Shown one piece after another: positions 11,701-23,692 of a DNA stretch of 64,000 nt (position 1 is the first letter of the stretch; each line of letters begins with the position of its first letter). Origin of the DNA: Spodoptera frugiperda (Eukaryota > Arthropoda > Insecta > Lepidoptera > Noctuidae). Position numbers and translations under genes: made by a program. The stretch lies in the NCBI RefSeq assembly GCF_023101765.2, contig NC_064237.1, forward strand, positions 10,449,649 through 10,513,648, written 5' to 3'. Under the pieces are notes generated by a model, which was not told the DNA's origin, did not search any database, and saw only the letters and a program-made list of their open reading frames with translations.

Positions 11701-14700
11701 GCAGTTAAAATATTCTCAGCAATCACATTTAGTTAAATTACCACATAGAGAATTTAGCTTAGTTCAACATTTTTATCAATGGCCCTCTGTTTACACGTAA
11801 AGTCACTCAGTACATTTTTTTATTATTTTGTTTATAATCAGTTGTTTGTGTTTTATCAAGAACACCCTATGTCTTACAGCTATATATTCCAATAATACAA
11901 AAATCCATTCACTATAATTAAGGTAAATTTTAGATATTTAAACACTAAAATGTAAAATATGAACATCCTAAATAAACTCTGATATTCCAATTTTTAGGCA
12001 TTAGCTCAATTAAATATATGATTGAGTGACTATGAAAAAAAGAGAAATAAATGCATTATAATAATACTACCCAACCATTCCCTTGTAAGATTGACAGTCC
12101 AAGCTGCTCGGGCCGACCTATCGATACGTAACCTCTACACACTAACGTCAAAGCCTTCGTTATTTTATATTTGGTATTCACTTATTCGCACCACATAACA
12201 AGACTAGAGGAATGATTGCCTCTTGTGTCGACGTCACGCGTCCCCGCCATCTCAACACGATCCCTCGTAAATAAGGAAGACTAGTTTCTTTGTAGATATC
12301 ACCTAATGTGTTCTCTATTGTATTAGGACGTCAACGACGCAACGTACAAAAATATATATAAATAAAGACAACAAGCAAAACTTTAACCTTATTTAAATTA
12401 AAAGGCCCTCCTGAATATCGTACGCACTATCACTATCAATATGTCGTATTATAAGTAACATCGTCTGTAACACGCGACGGCAAACGCATCTAGTAACAAT
12501 GGAAAATGAGAATGTCTTTTAGTGTGCAATGTTCAGCTTATTTAGGTATTATTGAATTCAGCGCAAAATGAAACTGGATAATAGTCATAGATACTTGGTC
12601 CCTATATGTGAGTAGACAGTTGATCGAGCGAGTGGTGCCACAATGGGGCTACTGCAGCGACTGCTGTCAAGCCAGAAATAAGCCGAACTATTGTCACGCC
12701 ACCGGCCCGGCGCCCTTGAACCGCGCTGCTCGATATCCCGACCACTATTGTATCGACTTTCTTGGCGCTAGCAACACGAACGAATCGACAATAAAACTTG
12801 GTGACACAAATACATATCCATTCGAATACCAGAACGATTTGAGGCTTAACTAATAAAGCTACCGATTTATATGATATCTAGTTTAAGACAAGGCCACAGG
12901 GACGGTAGAGTGACAAGCGAAAGAAAGCTATAAGATAAAGTAACGCGCTACGCGTCGTTTAGGCGGCATGAGTCCTACGCCATACACACTGCAGTTATCA
13001 GCTATGGTTCAGTACATTAAAAGCTAATTTGGAGATTACAAAATAACTTTAGAATTTTATTCCACACTAGGAAAGTTTTATAATTAAGATAATAAAAAAT
13101 TAAAATTAACAACAATATGAGCAAACTACTTGAATAGTTGAGCTAAAATAACACCAGAGCAGCTTGGAGAGACAACAGCGACCTAAGCGTCGGCTGTCAG
13201 TATTAATGGCTCCTATTTGTACGATCAATAGTTTGTTGTGATGTCAGAGATCCACGTAGTTTATGTCAACAACACAAGCGGTCGTCCAATGGCTTACAGA
13301 CATCGACTTTGGCATTCAAGTGTTATGGAATAGATGCGATCGTTCGAAACACGCGACACGCGCATGATCTCACTCCAAAATAACCAATTAATTTTAAGAT
13401 TACACGTTAATTCGGGTAAACTTCATGAAAACCGAAAATAAATAGATAAAAATATTTACATATACGTAGGTATATATATAAAATGTTGATTGATGAAATA
13501 ACACTTATTACAATAAAAGTAAAACATAGCTAAGCTCATTAATGATTACACAAGGCGTGGGCGCGAACCCCGCTGCTCGCAGCCTTATATTGTCTACAGC
13601 TAGTCACAGAGCGGTGCCTAGGCGCACAATTCATATCAATACATTTTGAAAAGGAAACGATTACACCTGCCATCGGTTACGGTAACGTACCACAGTTCAT
13701 TGAGGCACAATCATTGGTTTCTTTTAATTGCTTTTCTTTATATATTTTTTTAATTTTTTTTTTGGTTTTTTAATTTTTTTTTTATTATTTTACTTATATT
13801 TACATCTATGATCATTATTATAATTACTTGTAGGTACGTAAATTTATTCTAAATAACAGAAACAAATCACGAAAATGTTATTAAAAGAGAAGCATGAAGC
13901 GTATTAAATTTTTACGAATAAAATTCCACAATATATACATATTACAGTATAGACGTATCATATAAATACACAACAACATAATAATAACACAGACTAAATT
14001 GCACATGGCGCAATAATTGTGTGCAGGAAATAATGATGCAGTCATTGAACCGAGGGGAGATTCAGTTAGCGCGGCGCGATGGCCGCTACTCACAACCTTG
14101 TGTGCGCGGACGCGGACACCTCTACCGACCCACCTCTACTCTAACACCATATACTGCTACCGACACTACACATTTAAAATACGTCCACTTTACAATATGT
14201 ATAATCCTTTATTTATTAAGTACTGATAACTTTAACTGACTAAAATTTTAAAGGCATAAACTTCTTTCGTCTTTAATCTATGGATGACGTATTCTAAAGG
14301 GCACTGGTTATTATACTCTCCGTTTGTTCGGCTTGTCTAACCTTATAATGGAAAAAACTTTATAAAAAATTAAATATGAAATATTTTATTGCTGTATCAT
14401 TAAATTTAAATTTGCACCAGAGTAAACAACTGAGATTTAGGCGTTATCGAATATTGGTGTAGAATTGGACAGAACAATATCAGTTAATTAAAATAATACC
14501 TAGACTCTTTATTATTCTATCAATCGGTAAAAGAAACACCCTCATCACTTAAATTGAGCTTTAACAATACATAGAATTGACATTTGTCTGTTTTATACGT
14601 GCACTATTGTTGCATAGACGTAACACGAAATGTTATAGGAACATCAGATCATTAACCCGTACCGCGAATATAATTTCAAATTTTGGAAGAATCTTTATCA

Positions 14701-15355
14701 AGCAGAGAAATGCAATCAGTTGTTCCGGACATCTTTGATAATCACTCTTTGGCACCTAACATTAAACTCCGTGACAATCTCGATTATGGCCCCTTGGAAG
14801 GCGAATCAAATAGTTCGGCCGCATATATGCCTTCGTACCAACGACCCGACTGTGTCCAGACGCCGCGCCGACGACGGCCGACGTCTGCCGCACGAGCGGA
14901 CGTAAGGAAATATCAGCTCCGCGTTCAAACTAAATCTGTATCTGATACAAATCGCGAAAGGCAACGAAGAATATGCAGTGATGAAAACGCAAACTGCCGT
15001 CGGTCCCTATAGTATGATAATACGGTAGTAATGACAATTGCTAACATTGTTTCTAAATGAACACATCACACATCGAAACATTTAACACTAGACTACTACA
15101 GGTCCGAAGCGAACAGAGTTCAAACGCACTGACACGTCCAAATCGCGTTCACCTAACTTAATTAATTAATTTGTGAAGAGTATGCGAGCCGGGGCTCGAC
15201 AAGGTACAGCGAATCGCTTATAACTAACTTAAGTCTAAAATCGTTTTATCATAAAAACACTGGAAGATGTTCGAAATACAGATACAATTTACATAATAAG
15301 TCGTCGGGGGGCGCGCGGCGACCGGTCGGCCGGGCGCGGTGGGTCGTCGCGACGG

Positions 15356-15430
15356 AGCGACTCGGATCGACTCGGATCGGCTCGGAGCGACTCGGAGCGA
15401 CTCGGATCGACTCGGAGCGACTCGGAGGCG
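15356..15430. repeat. 10-bp minisatellite, about 7 units
   Basis: Near-perfect head-to-tail units alternating ctcggatcga and ctcggagcga. They are flanked on the left by a GC-rich stretch (gcgcggcgaccggtcggcc). The repeat lies in the gene-free block downstream of gawky. Confidence 0.9.
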
Positions 15431-16678
15431 CGAGGCCCGTGTGTCTGCCTGCCTGCGCCTGCTGCCTCGCGCTCTACTATTCTAATCCCGTAATAATTGG
15501 TAATTTTATATTTTGGCAGAGTATCTCTGTGGCACACCATCAATAAATTAAAAAGTAAATAAAAGTGTAAATAAACTTTATGATAACGAACTTTAACTTA
15601 CACGTGCAATCGTTGCCGTTAAATATCAGTTGTATGCTTATTGAACTCTACGATAGGACTTAAATGTAAACTTACACCTACAATTATGTAATACCGACAA
15701 ACCTACGGCTACAAGTATATTATTAACAGAATATCTAAAGCATATGTCACTTTGAATAACGTTCAAATTGAGCCTATAGAAAATACCACAAATCTTTTAT
15801 TTAAATAGATATTGATATGGCTAAATTTAAGTTAGAACTTTATTCTTACCTATACACAAAAGTGTAATATTTAATTACTGTTCAATTATAGTACTTTAAT
15901 AACATTTCTCACAAATGTATGTGTAATATAAAATGATAAAACAATTTTCAATTTATTATATTAGGTTACCCTTACGTTAATCGTATAATCTAGATAATCG
16001 TTTCATTATATTAAACATAAAGTGGCACTTCAATCACAAATACTGGAAAAAATTTGGGGATACGGTCGCTTCGGCGGAGGCCGACCGCCTGCAACTCGCG
16101 CTATGATACTCTCCAACAAAATAGATTATCCTTACATTAGGCAAGATACTTTACATCACAGGATTACTGGATTGCAAGGGAGCGCGCGTCCCACCTTGTA
16201 CTTGCTGGCGACTGCCATCGCTCGCTCCTAACGCATATAACTATATACTCGTTTGCATCAGACTATACGGCTTAAAGGAATTTACCGCTACAAGAATGCA
16301 CTTCAAATCTCATAATTTTCAAATTTTGTTACCTTTATAAAATTACAACTAATCGTAAAAGATTTGTTAGTGGGCGAAATGCACTTACACGTTTATTGCT
16401 GAATAAAATATCACTACTGGAAAACGAGGGCTCTATGCGAGTGAGAATTCAAAACAGAATAAATAATAATTAAAATACGACAAGTACAGATAAAACGAGA
16501 AAATAAAAACGAACACGAAAGAAACTCGGAACGCAGCTCGACGGGCGAAACAGCAACAGCCCTCGAGCACAACAAAATAAATATACGCTATAAAATAAGG
16601 CCACGGGACGTGTGACTGAGGTAGCCCGCGACGCACTACGCTATCTGATACCTACGATTATTTGGTAGATTTGCAGGA

Positions 16679-16714
16679 GCGGGCCGCGCGCGGTCTCACC
16701 GCGGTGCGGCCCGC
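16679..16714. other. GC-rich perfect stem-loop
   Basis: Arms gcgggccgc (16679-16687) and gcggcccgc (16706-16714) enclose an inner stem cgcggt/accgcg around a ctc loop. In RNA this would be a very stable hairpin about 490 bases downstream of the gawky stop codon. It is too short for a typical pre-miRNA. It does not end in a U-run, so it is not a terminator-type element. Confidence 0.7.
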
Positions 16715-17204
16715 GCCCGCCGCGACCGGACTCTTCCTTATAAACCTCGATACAGTTTAATTTGCCATTGTATATGTATAATTCTTATATACACTAAATA
16801 TTCTACATGAACACTTAAAACACAGTAAGATAATATAGTATGTGGACAGTTGGCTACCACGACCGCGTCGCGCCGCGTGCTCCGACGCCACGTGACGCGC
16901 TCGACATGATCTGACTAGGCGAATAAAATTAGTCGATCCCCGTACGGGGGACGGTAAAGCGTAATTACAACTAGACACCTAAAGCTTCGATCCTAAACTC
17001 GCGCCTTCGACGATCGAGCGACTTGCCGGCCGATCGATAAATACTATTTATACTATCCAAATCGAAGATTTTACGCTAACCATAAAAAATTTGCACCTCA
17101 GGAATGACCGAGGCGACACTTCCGAGCGACCGCGACCGAAACGAAATTAGGACCGAAACCTGATCGACACGGACAAATGCATCTGTACAGATCTCCTTCG
17201 CGCC

Positions 17205-17657
17205 TTAGATAGACTCGCCTCCGAGCAGGTCGGGCGGCAGGAAGGAGTTGAGCGAGGACGGCGTGGCGCGCTGGTCGTGCGAGTCGGGCCACAGCGCCGC
17301 GAACCCGCCCCAGCCGTCCTTCTGGCCGCCGCGCCACGCGCCGCCGCCGCCCGACCCCAGGTGCTGCAGGATCAGCTGCACCTCCGACTCCGCCGGCGAC
17401 TCCGCGAAGATCGTCGTGTTGCTCAGCACGCAGTTGTTCAGGGCCATCTGGGCCTGCACACGGAACCGAACGTCAACATACTGCACGCCTACTCACTCAA
17501 CATAACACAACTAACGGATCTAGTCTAGATACTGACCTTAGCGGCCTCCTCGCGCGTCGAGTAGCGGGCGAGGGCGAGGCCCTGGTTCAAGTACAAGTGG
17601 AAGTTCTGGAGAGGGCCATGCTGAACGCAGAGCGTCTTCAGAGTGGACCCATCGATC
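17205..17657 (-). CDS. gw: gawky exons 13-14: RRM core and C-terminus, with apparent frameshift
   Basis: Exon 13 (17657-17537) begins IDGSTL in the frame entering from exon 12. From the next codon on, the family sequence (KTLCVQHGPLQNFHLYLNQG, then ARYSTREEAAK) continues only in the +1 frame. One extra A/T base at about 17640-17641 accounts for this. Exon 14 resumes in the expected frame with AQMALNNCVLSNTTIFAES and ends at TAA 17205-17207 after the C-terminal effector tail. A single-base assembly or read error is the likeliest cause; a real allele would truncate the RRM. Confidence 0.88.
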
Positions 17658-20600
17658 TAATAAATGAAACTTGTTATTGTAATTTCATCAATCAATAATA
17701 TAACACACTAAAACTAATAGATTCAATAAAAAGTTCTACTTGGGAAGTCACAATATTTTATAAAAAAATGTATAGTACCTGAGCAGTGAGGTTCTTGAGC
17801 AGTAGCCATGTGGAGGCCTGCCAGGAGGGCACGGCGCGCGGGGGCGCGTTGTTGTGGTGCTGGGGCCACGCCTTGTTGAGGCCGGGGGGCGCGGGCCGCG
17901 GCTTGGCGCCCCACGCGTCAGACTTCAGGCCGGCGCCGGCGCCCGCGCCTCCGGGGGGCGCGTAGCTCCACGTGGACGAGGACAGCGAGCGCTCGCCCCC
18001 GGGCGGGGAAGTCTTACCGCCCAGCATGTCGGAGTCCTTGATGGCCGCCAGTGACAGTGGGGACCGCACTACGGAGCCTGGAGTCATCGCCGGGTCGTCT
18101 TCTACGTTCTTCATTTGGTTGCCCTGTGTTTAATACAGTTATGTTTCAATCCCTTTTTTTATCTCAAGACGTAAAGTCGTAACTTAACACTTACGAATGT
18201 CTAGTCATACACAAATGTTAAAATCGTCATAAAATTCTTGACAAATGTTTACCTTCCATGGCTTGCCAGGTTCAAATTCAGGAACCAAGTCATACACAGG
18301 TTGGTGCACTGGGTGTGATGGCCAGGCATCTTTGCCGTCAGCTACATCAGCACTGCTGTCACCCCAACCTTCAGAGCCACGGCCGACTCCCCAAGTCCTA
18401 AAGATCACAACACACATTAGTTTCAAAAGACAAATTTAAGCAAATACCAGCAACCCGGAATTAAAATAATGATCAATTTACAATAGCAGTTTTTTGTTTG
18501 GAAAAGGCAATTTTATTCAACAAGCCAGGATGTGTCAACATACGAATCAGGTTGCAGGCCAAGTTGGTTGAGCTGTGGGCTCGTGGTAGACTTGGCAGTT
18601 CCTGGAGCGCGGCTAAACTCGGAGCCCTCGCCGTCCTTATCCAGAGACGGCAGCTTCCATTGGTTCAGGCGAGACTGTTGGTTACCGCTGCTGCTGCCGT
18701 AACCCTGTACAAAATCACCAAAATTAGCATTTCTTTCAAACAAAAATGCCTAATTGAAAAGCTGAAAATTACGAAATGTAGCTTACCCCTTGAGTGTCTT
18801 TCGGAATAGTCATGTCACTAAAGTTGTTCTGCAACTGGGCGATAGGATCATGGCCCTGCTTGAACAAGTCCGAGCTGCCAGCTTGCTGCTTCATGTACAG
18901 AGCTTGCTGGGCTGTTATCTGGTTCTAAACACATTCAAAATATTAATAATTAATTTTTAAAAACCCCCAATTTCAAACGACCGCCAAACCAATTTTAAAA
19001 GTTGAACGGTCACAATTCGTTTTATGAAAACTTACTTGGAGAGCCGTAATCTGCTGCTTAGCCTTAGTGATTTGTACAGAATACTGCAGCGCCAGAGATG
19101 AGTGACCCTTGGTCATAGCAAGAGAGTTCTGTTGCAACAACTGCTGGAGAACTTTAATCTGTAAAACAAAACATAAATGTAGAAATACTGCCATATATAA
19201 AAGTTTCCATTAACAAAGTCCCATTTATTTACCTGTTGCAGCAGTTGATTCAGAAGTACGAGAGTTTGAGGAGCCAGAGGCTGGTTCAGGATCTGATGGT
19301 TCAGGTACCCAGCTGACACCGCCATTTGTATCTGCTGCACGAGCATGCGTAGTTGCGCTGCGCTCGGCTGCCCGCCATTACCCGTACCACTACAATTTTG
19401 ATATTTATTTAGAATGCAACAAAGTCGATTCACAGAAGTTAATGACTCACTTGTTTATAAACACAAGTTGTATTCTTATGTAATAATTATTTGTAAACAC
19501 CATGAGTTAAGAAAACGAAAGTTTAAACATTTTCCTCAACTATGTTTACATTTTGTGACATTCTAACCTTCATCGCAAGGTCATTTGAAGATCATAAAGG
19601 TCAGAAGGAGATAGCACGCAAGTGGGAACATACTGATGCACTTTGACCTTTTTCAGGTTTATCTTTTACCTGTTCGGGTTGTAAGACTGGTGGTGCTGCT
19701 GGGTAGGCGGCGGCGGCTGGTTGAGGATCTTCTGCACGACGGCGGGAGACACCGCGGGCACTGACGGTGGAGGCTGGAAGGGGCCGCCGTGGTGGCCACC
19801 GAAGTGTTCATCACGTCGCCACCCGTCTCCGCGAGCGCTGGCTAGCATTTCCAACGCCTCTTCAGCGTTCATATCGCGGCTGCGCAATGCTGCCTCTGCT
19901 TCCTCTTTCTTGAAACCCATCTCAACGAGGAACCTATGATAACAAGTACAGGTGTCACACACAATAGCTCTCTAAAATCACATGTATGAAAATAAACCAC
20001 TTAGATATAAATGTGCTATTTATAGTTGTAAATAATTACCTGAACTGCTTGCTGTTCCACACCATTTCTTTAGGCAACTGCTTGCCCAGAGGGCCACCTT
20101 GCTGCGGTTTCGGTCCACCCCATTCACCAATATCATCAGGCCATGCAGTACCAGGTCCAGCAGGTTTGGGCTTAGGTACAGGCCACAATGCCGGTCCAGA
20201 CGCATCAGGCCAGGCAGGCGCATCGCGGTCAGGCCACGCTGGCGTATGTGGCTCTTCCCAGGAGCCATTGCGTTGGGCGTGAGCGCCCCATACGGCATCG
20301 GGCTTGGTAGGCGTGGGCGGCATGCGTTGGGGGCCGGGGGGACCCTGAGGCCCGCGAGCTGCCATGCCACCCATTCCGCGCTGTGCCCACAAAGAGGTTC
20401 CATCATCGAAGCCACCGGGAGCGCGACGTGCCGCCGGAGGCGATGGTTCCTCCCAACCTGATCCCTTGATTGGGTCTTTGGGTCCTTGTGCACCCCACTG
20501 ATTGACGCCACCGGGCATCATTTTGTTAGGTCCGGCTGTGTGTTGATGATGCTGGCTCCACATATCTCCGTTAAGGCGGCCAGATATTCCTCCACGCAAG

Positions 20601-22766
20601 TCGTGGCGTGGGTCAGCGCTTTGTTGGCGCGGATCACTAGAGCGGTGAGGATCAATACGTGGATCTACAGGGCGATGAGATTCACCCCACGCGTTCCAAT
20701 CATCTTTCTTAGGTACGCCCCACTGTTGCGCGTGTTGCGGTGGTCCTGCGGGCCACTGCTGTGGTGGCGGTGGGCCGGTCCACACGTTAGCAGAGTCTGC
20801 GACATCATCATCTTCTCCCCATGTACCACCAATGTTTGTAGTAGGCGTGTGACCCCATGGCGTTTTTGAGGCGGGTTGCGGCGGTGGTTGTCCACCATTT
20901 CGTAAGTTAGCCTCCCATAGATCGGTGCCAAGGAATGCGCCATTATTAATATTCGGTTTCCAGGCAGGGGGACCTCCAGCTGGTTGGTTTTCTACTTTGC
21001 CCGGACCAGGCTCAGGAGTGCCAGGTACATCCCAATTTGTGTCTTGATTCACATGTTGCTGAAAAGTAATAAATTATTGAAAAAAGGGTTTTCATTGAAA
21101 TGTTTGAATAATAACACGATAGAAGTCGGTTAAAATGACTTACGCCTCCCCAGCCATCTTGACTAAACAAAGCTTCTCTCATTGAATTCAGTTGCTCAAT
21201 CTTGGCAGAGGAAGTGCTGTTGGCGTTGTTGCCATTGTTACCATTGGCTGAAGTAGGACCATTCGAATTTGAAGTTGAATTGGGTGGATTAGTACCGCCA
21301 TTGTTTCCGTTACCCGCGTTGTTCGTACCTAGGTGAAAGAATTATAATAAAATTAACCCAAATATCAATAAAACACGCAATCCACGCTGTTATGCATTTT
21401 ATTTTGATTGTCAACAAACCATTGCTCGTTGGTGCACCATTGTTGTTAGGCTGAGCATTTGGCATGTTTGGCGGGGAGCTTTGCCAATTCTGTGCAGACG
21501 CGCCACTAGTTGGGGGCATTTGATTGCCATTCCCCTTGTTGCTGTTCACTGCAAGAAAGAATCCCAACCATAAGCACCTATATGAAATAACTACATCCAT
21601 AATGTTAAATGTAATTAATTTCTAATCACTGTAACTGTCGTTTGCCAACAATAGAAGCAAATTTTATTTTGATGACTTCATCATTTAGTGACGATATTAA
21701 AACAACTTACTGTCTGCTTGAGAAGTGGGCGGGCGCTGAGCCGTGTTATTCCATTGTTGAGTATTGTTTGTTCCATTATTTGTTTGGCCACTGGAATTAC
21801 CGCCCCAATTCCCAGCTGGCAAAGAAAAAAGATCTATTTATAATCTGTTATCACCGACGACGGTTAAAATATAGTTCTTATGTCGGCCACGGGCAGTACT
21901 GCCAAATATTTGAGTGCCGATCAACCTACTGTATAATATCTGAGTCGGACGTCAGCGGGATGACAAAAACAAGCGTACTCACCGTTGTTAGAGGCAGGCG
22001 GGCTGCCCCAGCCAGTAGCGGTGTTGAGCGAACTTTCGCCCCCTCCGCAAAGTCGAAGGCGTCGGGGAACGCCCCAACTGTCCACATCTTGAGTTTTCAT
22101 TTCCTTGATAATTCGATCCTCGTTTTTCGTGAGTTCCAACATAGCGTCGAAGGTGAGATCACCGTTCGCGAACATTCGCAAAGCCGTTTTATTGGCGGGT
22201 TTGTCGTAACCAACTTCCAATTCATTATTGTCATGGTATGTCTTCACAGACTTGTCTTCATTAGTAATGATTCGAGTTTTCGTTTTGGATATCATATTAT
22301 GAGCAGACTTGTCGTTTAGTAGTTGCGTATCGCAAGGCTCATCTCGTATAATACAAACTGAGGATTTAAAAGCGTAATCAGACTTGTTCATATGCTCCGG
22401 CGCTCCGAACGCCATCTTATAGTTTAAGTTAAAGCTACTGAAATATGGGTCACTGTATGAGATACCCTGGACTGTTATGGCGTTAATCGTTAAAGGAATG
22501 CAGTAGTTAGGCGTTTCGCCAATCATTTGGTTTTGTTGGACACTAACAACAAATTCTACATTATAAATATTTAAATCTACCATTTTTACACTAGCTTCAT
22601 GACTTTCATTCTTCTCAACTTGAAAAGCACCAAAATTATTTGTGTTCACCACCAACATCAAGGTGGAGTAATTACATTGCATTGGTTCGGTAACAGTATT
22701 AATATTGGAGTAACAATTATCCTTAATTAGATGTCGAACACATAATATTACAGAAACATTAGACAT
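17205..22766 (-). CDS. gw: gawky / GW182 (TNRC6 family) miRNA-silencing scaffold, 14 coding exons
   Basis: Exons in order: 22766-21983, 21815-21711, 21548-21420, 21328-21144, 21058-20040, 19933-19670, 19389-19233, 19158-19036, 18924-18787, 18704-18544, 18397-18253, 18123-17779, 17657-17537, 17453-17205; about 1,307 residues (Drosophila gawky is about 1,380). All junctions have GT-AG sites with matching phases, except that exon 13 carries one extra base. Order of parts: an unusual N-terminal extension (residues 1-230), GW/WG-rich Argonaute-binding region (about 235-740, with REALFSQDGWGG), UBA (about 741-780), Q-rich segment (about 830-965), EFEPGKPWK and TPGSV motifs, then an RRM from STWLLLKNLTAQ. 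Known role: bridges Ago1 to PABP and the CCR4-NOT deadenylase in the cytoplasm. The start ATG is the first in the long first exon and is uncertain. Confidence 0.95.
18787..19389 (-). CDS. gw: gawky exons 7-9: glutamine-rich region
   Basis: Exons 19389-19233, 19158-19036 and 18924-18787 encode Gln-rich helical sequence (LRMLVQQIQMAVSAGYLNHQ, LLQQNSLAM, ITAQQALYMKQQ, IAQLQNNFSDM). In the family this part directs P-body targeting. Exon 7 enters at phase 2; the internal junctions and the exit are phase 0. Confidence 0.9.
19670..19933 (-). CDS. gw: gawky exon 6: UBA-like domain
   Basis: The three-helix UBA signature is visible: FLVEMGFKKEEAEAALR, then NAEEALEMLAS. In GW182 proteins this domain sits between the GW region and the Q-rich region, as here. 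The exon is phase 2 on both sides (264 bases), so it could be skipped without changing frame. Confidence 0.92.
20040..21058 (-). CDS. gw: gawky exon 5: main GW-repeat, Argonaute-binding segment
   Basis: The largest internal exon (1,019 bases, enters at phase 0, leaves at phase 2). It opens with QHVNQDTNWDVP, directly comparable to the gawky N-terminal block. It then carries many isolated Trp residues in Gly/Pro/Asn contexts (DAWNAWGE-like, NVWTGP, TWGEDDD, GSWEEP, AWPD). In this family such tryptophans insert into pockets of the Ago PIWI domain. The next exon begins RFLVEMGF. Confidence 0.93.
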
Positions 22767-22991
22767 CAGACAATTATTATAAATAGAATAATTTTCTACA
22801 GATTTGACCTAACATTAAACTTATGTTCACAGATAGCATATTGTTTCAATTATAAACTAAGTAACAATGGTTCGTAGTGATGCAGTCAATAAAGCAGGTA
22901 GCAGTGTTTAGTGCCTCTATGGTAGAGGACAAGGTGAGATCACCACTGGAAGCTGCTGCGGACTCGCCTCCTAGCCCCGATTGGCCCAGCC
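22767..22991 (-). promoter_or_regulatory. gw: possible 5' UTR part of gawky coding exon 1
   Basis: Directly upstream of the chosen ATG, with a plausible acceptor (ctttatag then GGCTGGGCC at 22991). The distal half is GC-rich compared with its surroundings. An open frame here (LGQSGLGGESAAASSGDLTL) looks coding-like but ends before the gawky ATG and could not be joined to it. Confidence 0.3.
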
Positions 22992-23591
22992 CTATAAAGT
23001 ACACAACATTGTATCAGCAAACAGCTTACTTGTGTCTTGCATTAATGCATTCTACGTGTTTTAAAATCTTCCTCTAAACTTAAAAATTCCATTTATGGAT
23101 CATAATTTGATTGCATATTCAAGGACTTATAATGACAATTTCAAAATCAATTAAAAATTTTACTTTATAACTTCTAAAATACTCGCAGTAATTTTGTGTT
23201 TTATTTTTTTGCAATGGCATCTCGCAGCAAGTTCAATATAAGAGTATGCTGTTGACTTGACTAGATTAGCTCAAATATTATGAATTTTAAGAATTACTGA
23301 ACCGTGCGAAGGTATGTTTGACATCCGTCAATGAATCTCATTTGAAGCTAGCATCCTAAAATGTTAATTACAAAGGGGATACTACAGGTAGTTTACAATG
23401 AAGAATTTAAGTAAATCCACAATAGTGCCCTTTCAATACCAAATAATTTGATTGTAGGTATGGCTACTTAGAATAACTTGTAGTACTCAACTCAATCAAT
23501 AAATATAAATAAGAATGAAGACAGTTTCACATTAAATGGATTCCAATCTCTGCTCTCAAGACATACAAGTGTGATATTAAATGAAGCTTAC

Positions 23592-23692
23592 CTTATAGGA
23601 CGGACGAGAGGCTGAGCTGTATATCACAGATAATGCGGGCTCGGCAGATCCTTAGAGCAGCTTTACAGTCAGCTCGTAACGTTTCAGATTAT
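23592..23692 (-). other. candidate non-coding 5' exon of gawky
   Basis: Bounded on the - strand by an acceptor (tttgtctcacag before 23692) and a strong donor (GTAAGC after 23592), and more GC-rich than its flanks. It has no long open frame. It would splice towards the gawky coding exon; that assignment is inference. Confidence 0.35.

Larger units (their letters stand above)
8110..17204 (-). other. candidate very long 3' UTR of gawky (non-coding, SINE-free)
   Basis: About 9 kb directly downstream of the gawky stop codon with no credible exon on either strand. It also lacks every SINE and MITE-like family that recurs in the rest of the window. Three GC-rich islets interrupt the AT-rich sequence (8630-8765, 15300-15440, 16676-16735). 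An AATAAA in the antisense of the T-rich tract at 8108-8131 could be a distal poly(A) signal on the - strand. That this block is transcribed as 3' UTR is inference; it might equally hold a lncRNA or conserved enhancers. Confidence 0.3.

Noticed and set aside
12608..12853. 81-codon open frame on the + strand
   Set aside because: It begins at GTG, not ATG; no splice sites, known domain or supporting context. It lies in the non-coding block downstream of gawky.
14683..15012. 109-codon open frame on the + strand
   Set aside because: It opens at TTG; the product is Arg/Ser-rich and unrecognised, and no acceptor or promoter was convincing. Worth a conservation check but not reported as a gene.
15289..15543. 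Open frame on the - strand through the 10-bp minisatellite
   Set aside because: The repetitive Ser/Arg/Asp/Pro product is a by-product of the tandem DNA repeat.
20020..20869. Long open frames on both strands opposite the gawky GW exon
   Set aside because: Shadows of the coding exon; the GW-rich frame on the - strand matches the family and has phased splice sites.
21642..22319. 225-codon open frame on the + strand opposite gawky exons 1-2
   Set aside because: It crosses confirmed gawky splice sites and has no recognisable motif.
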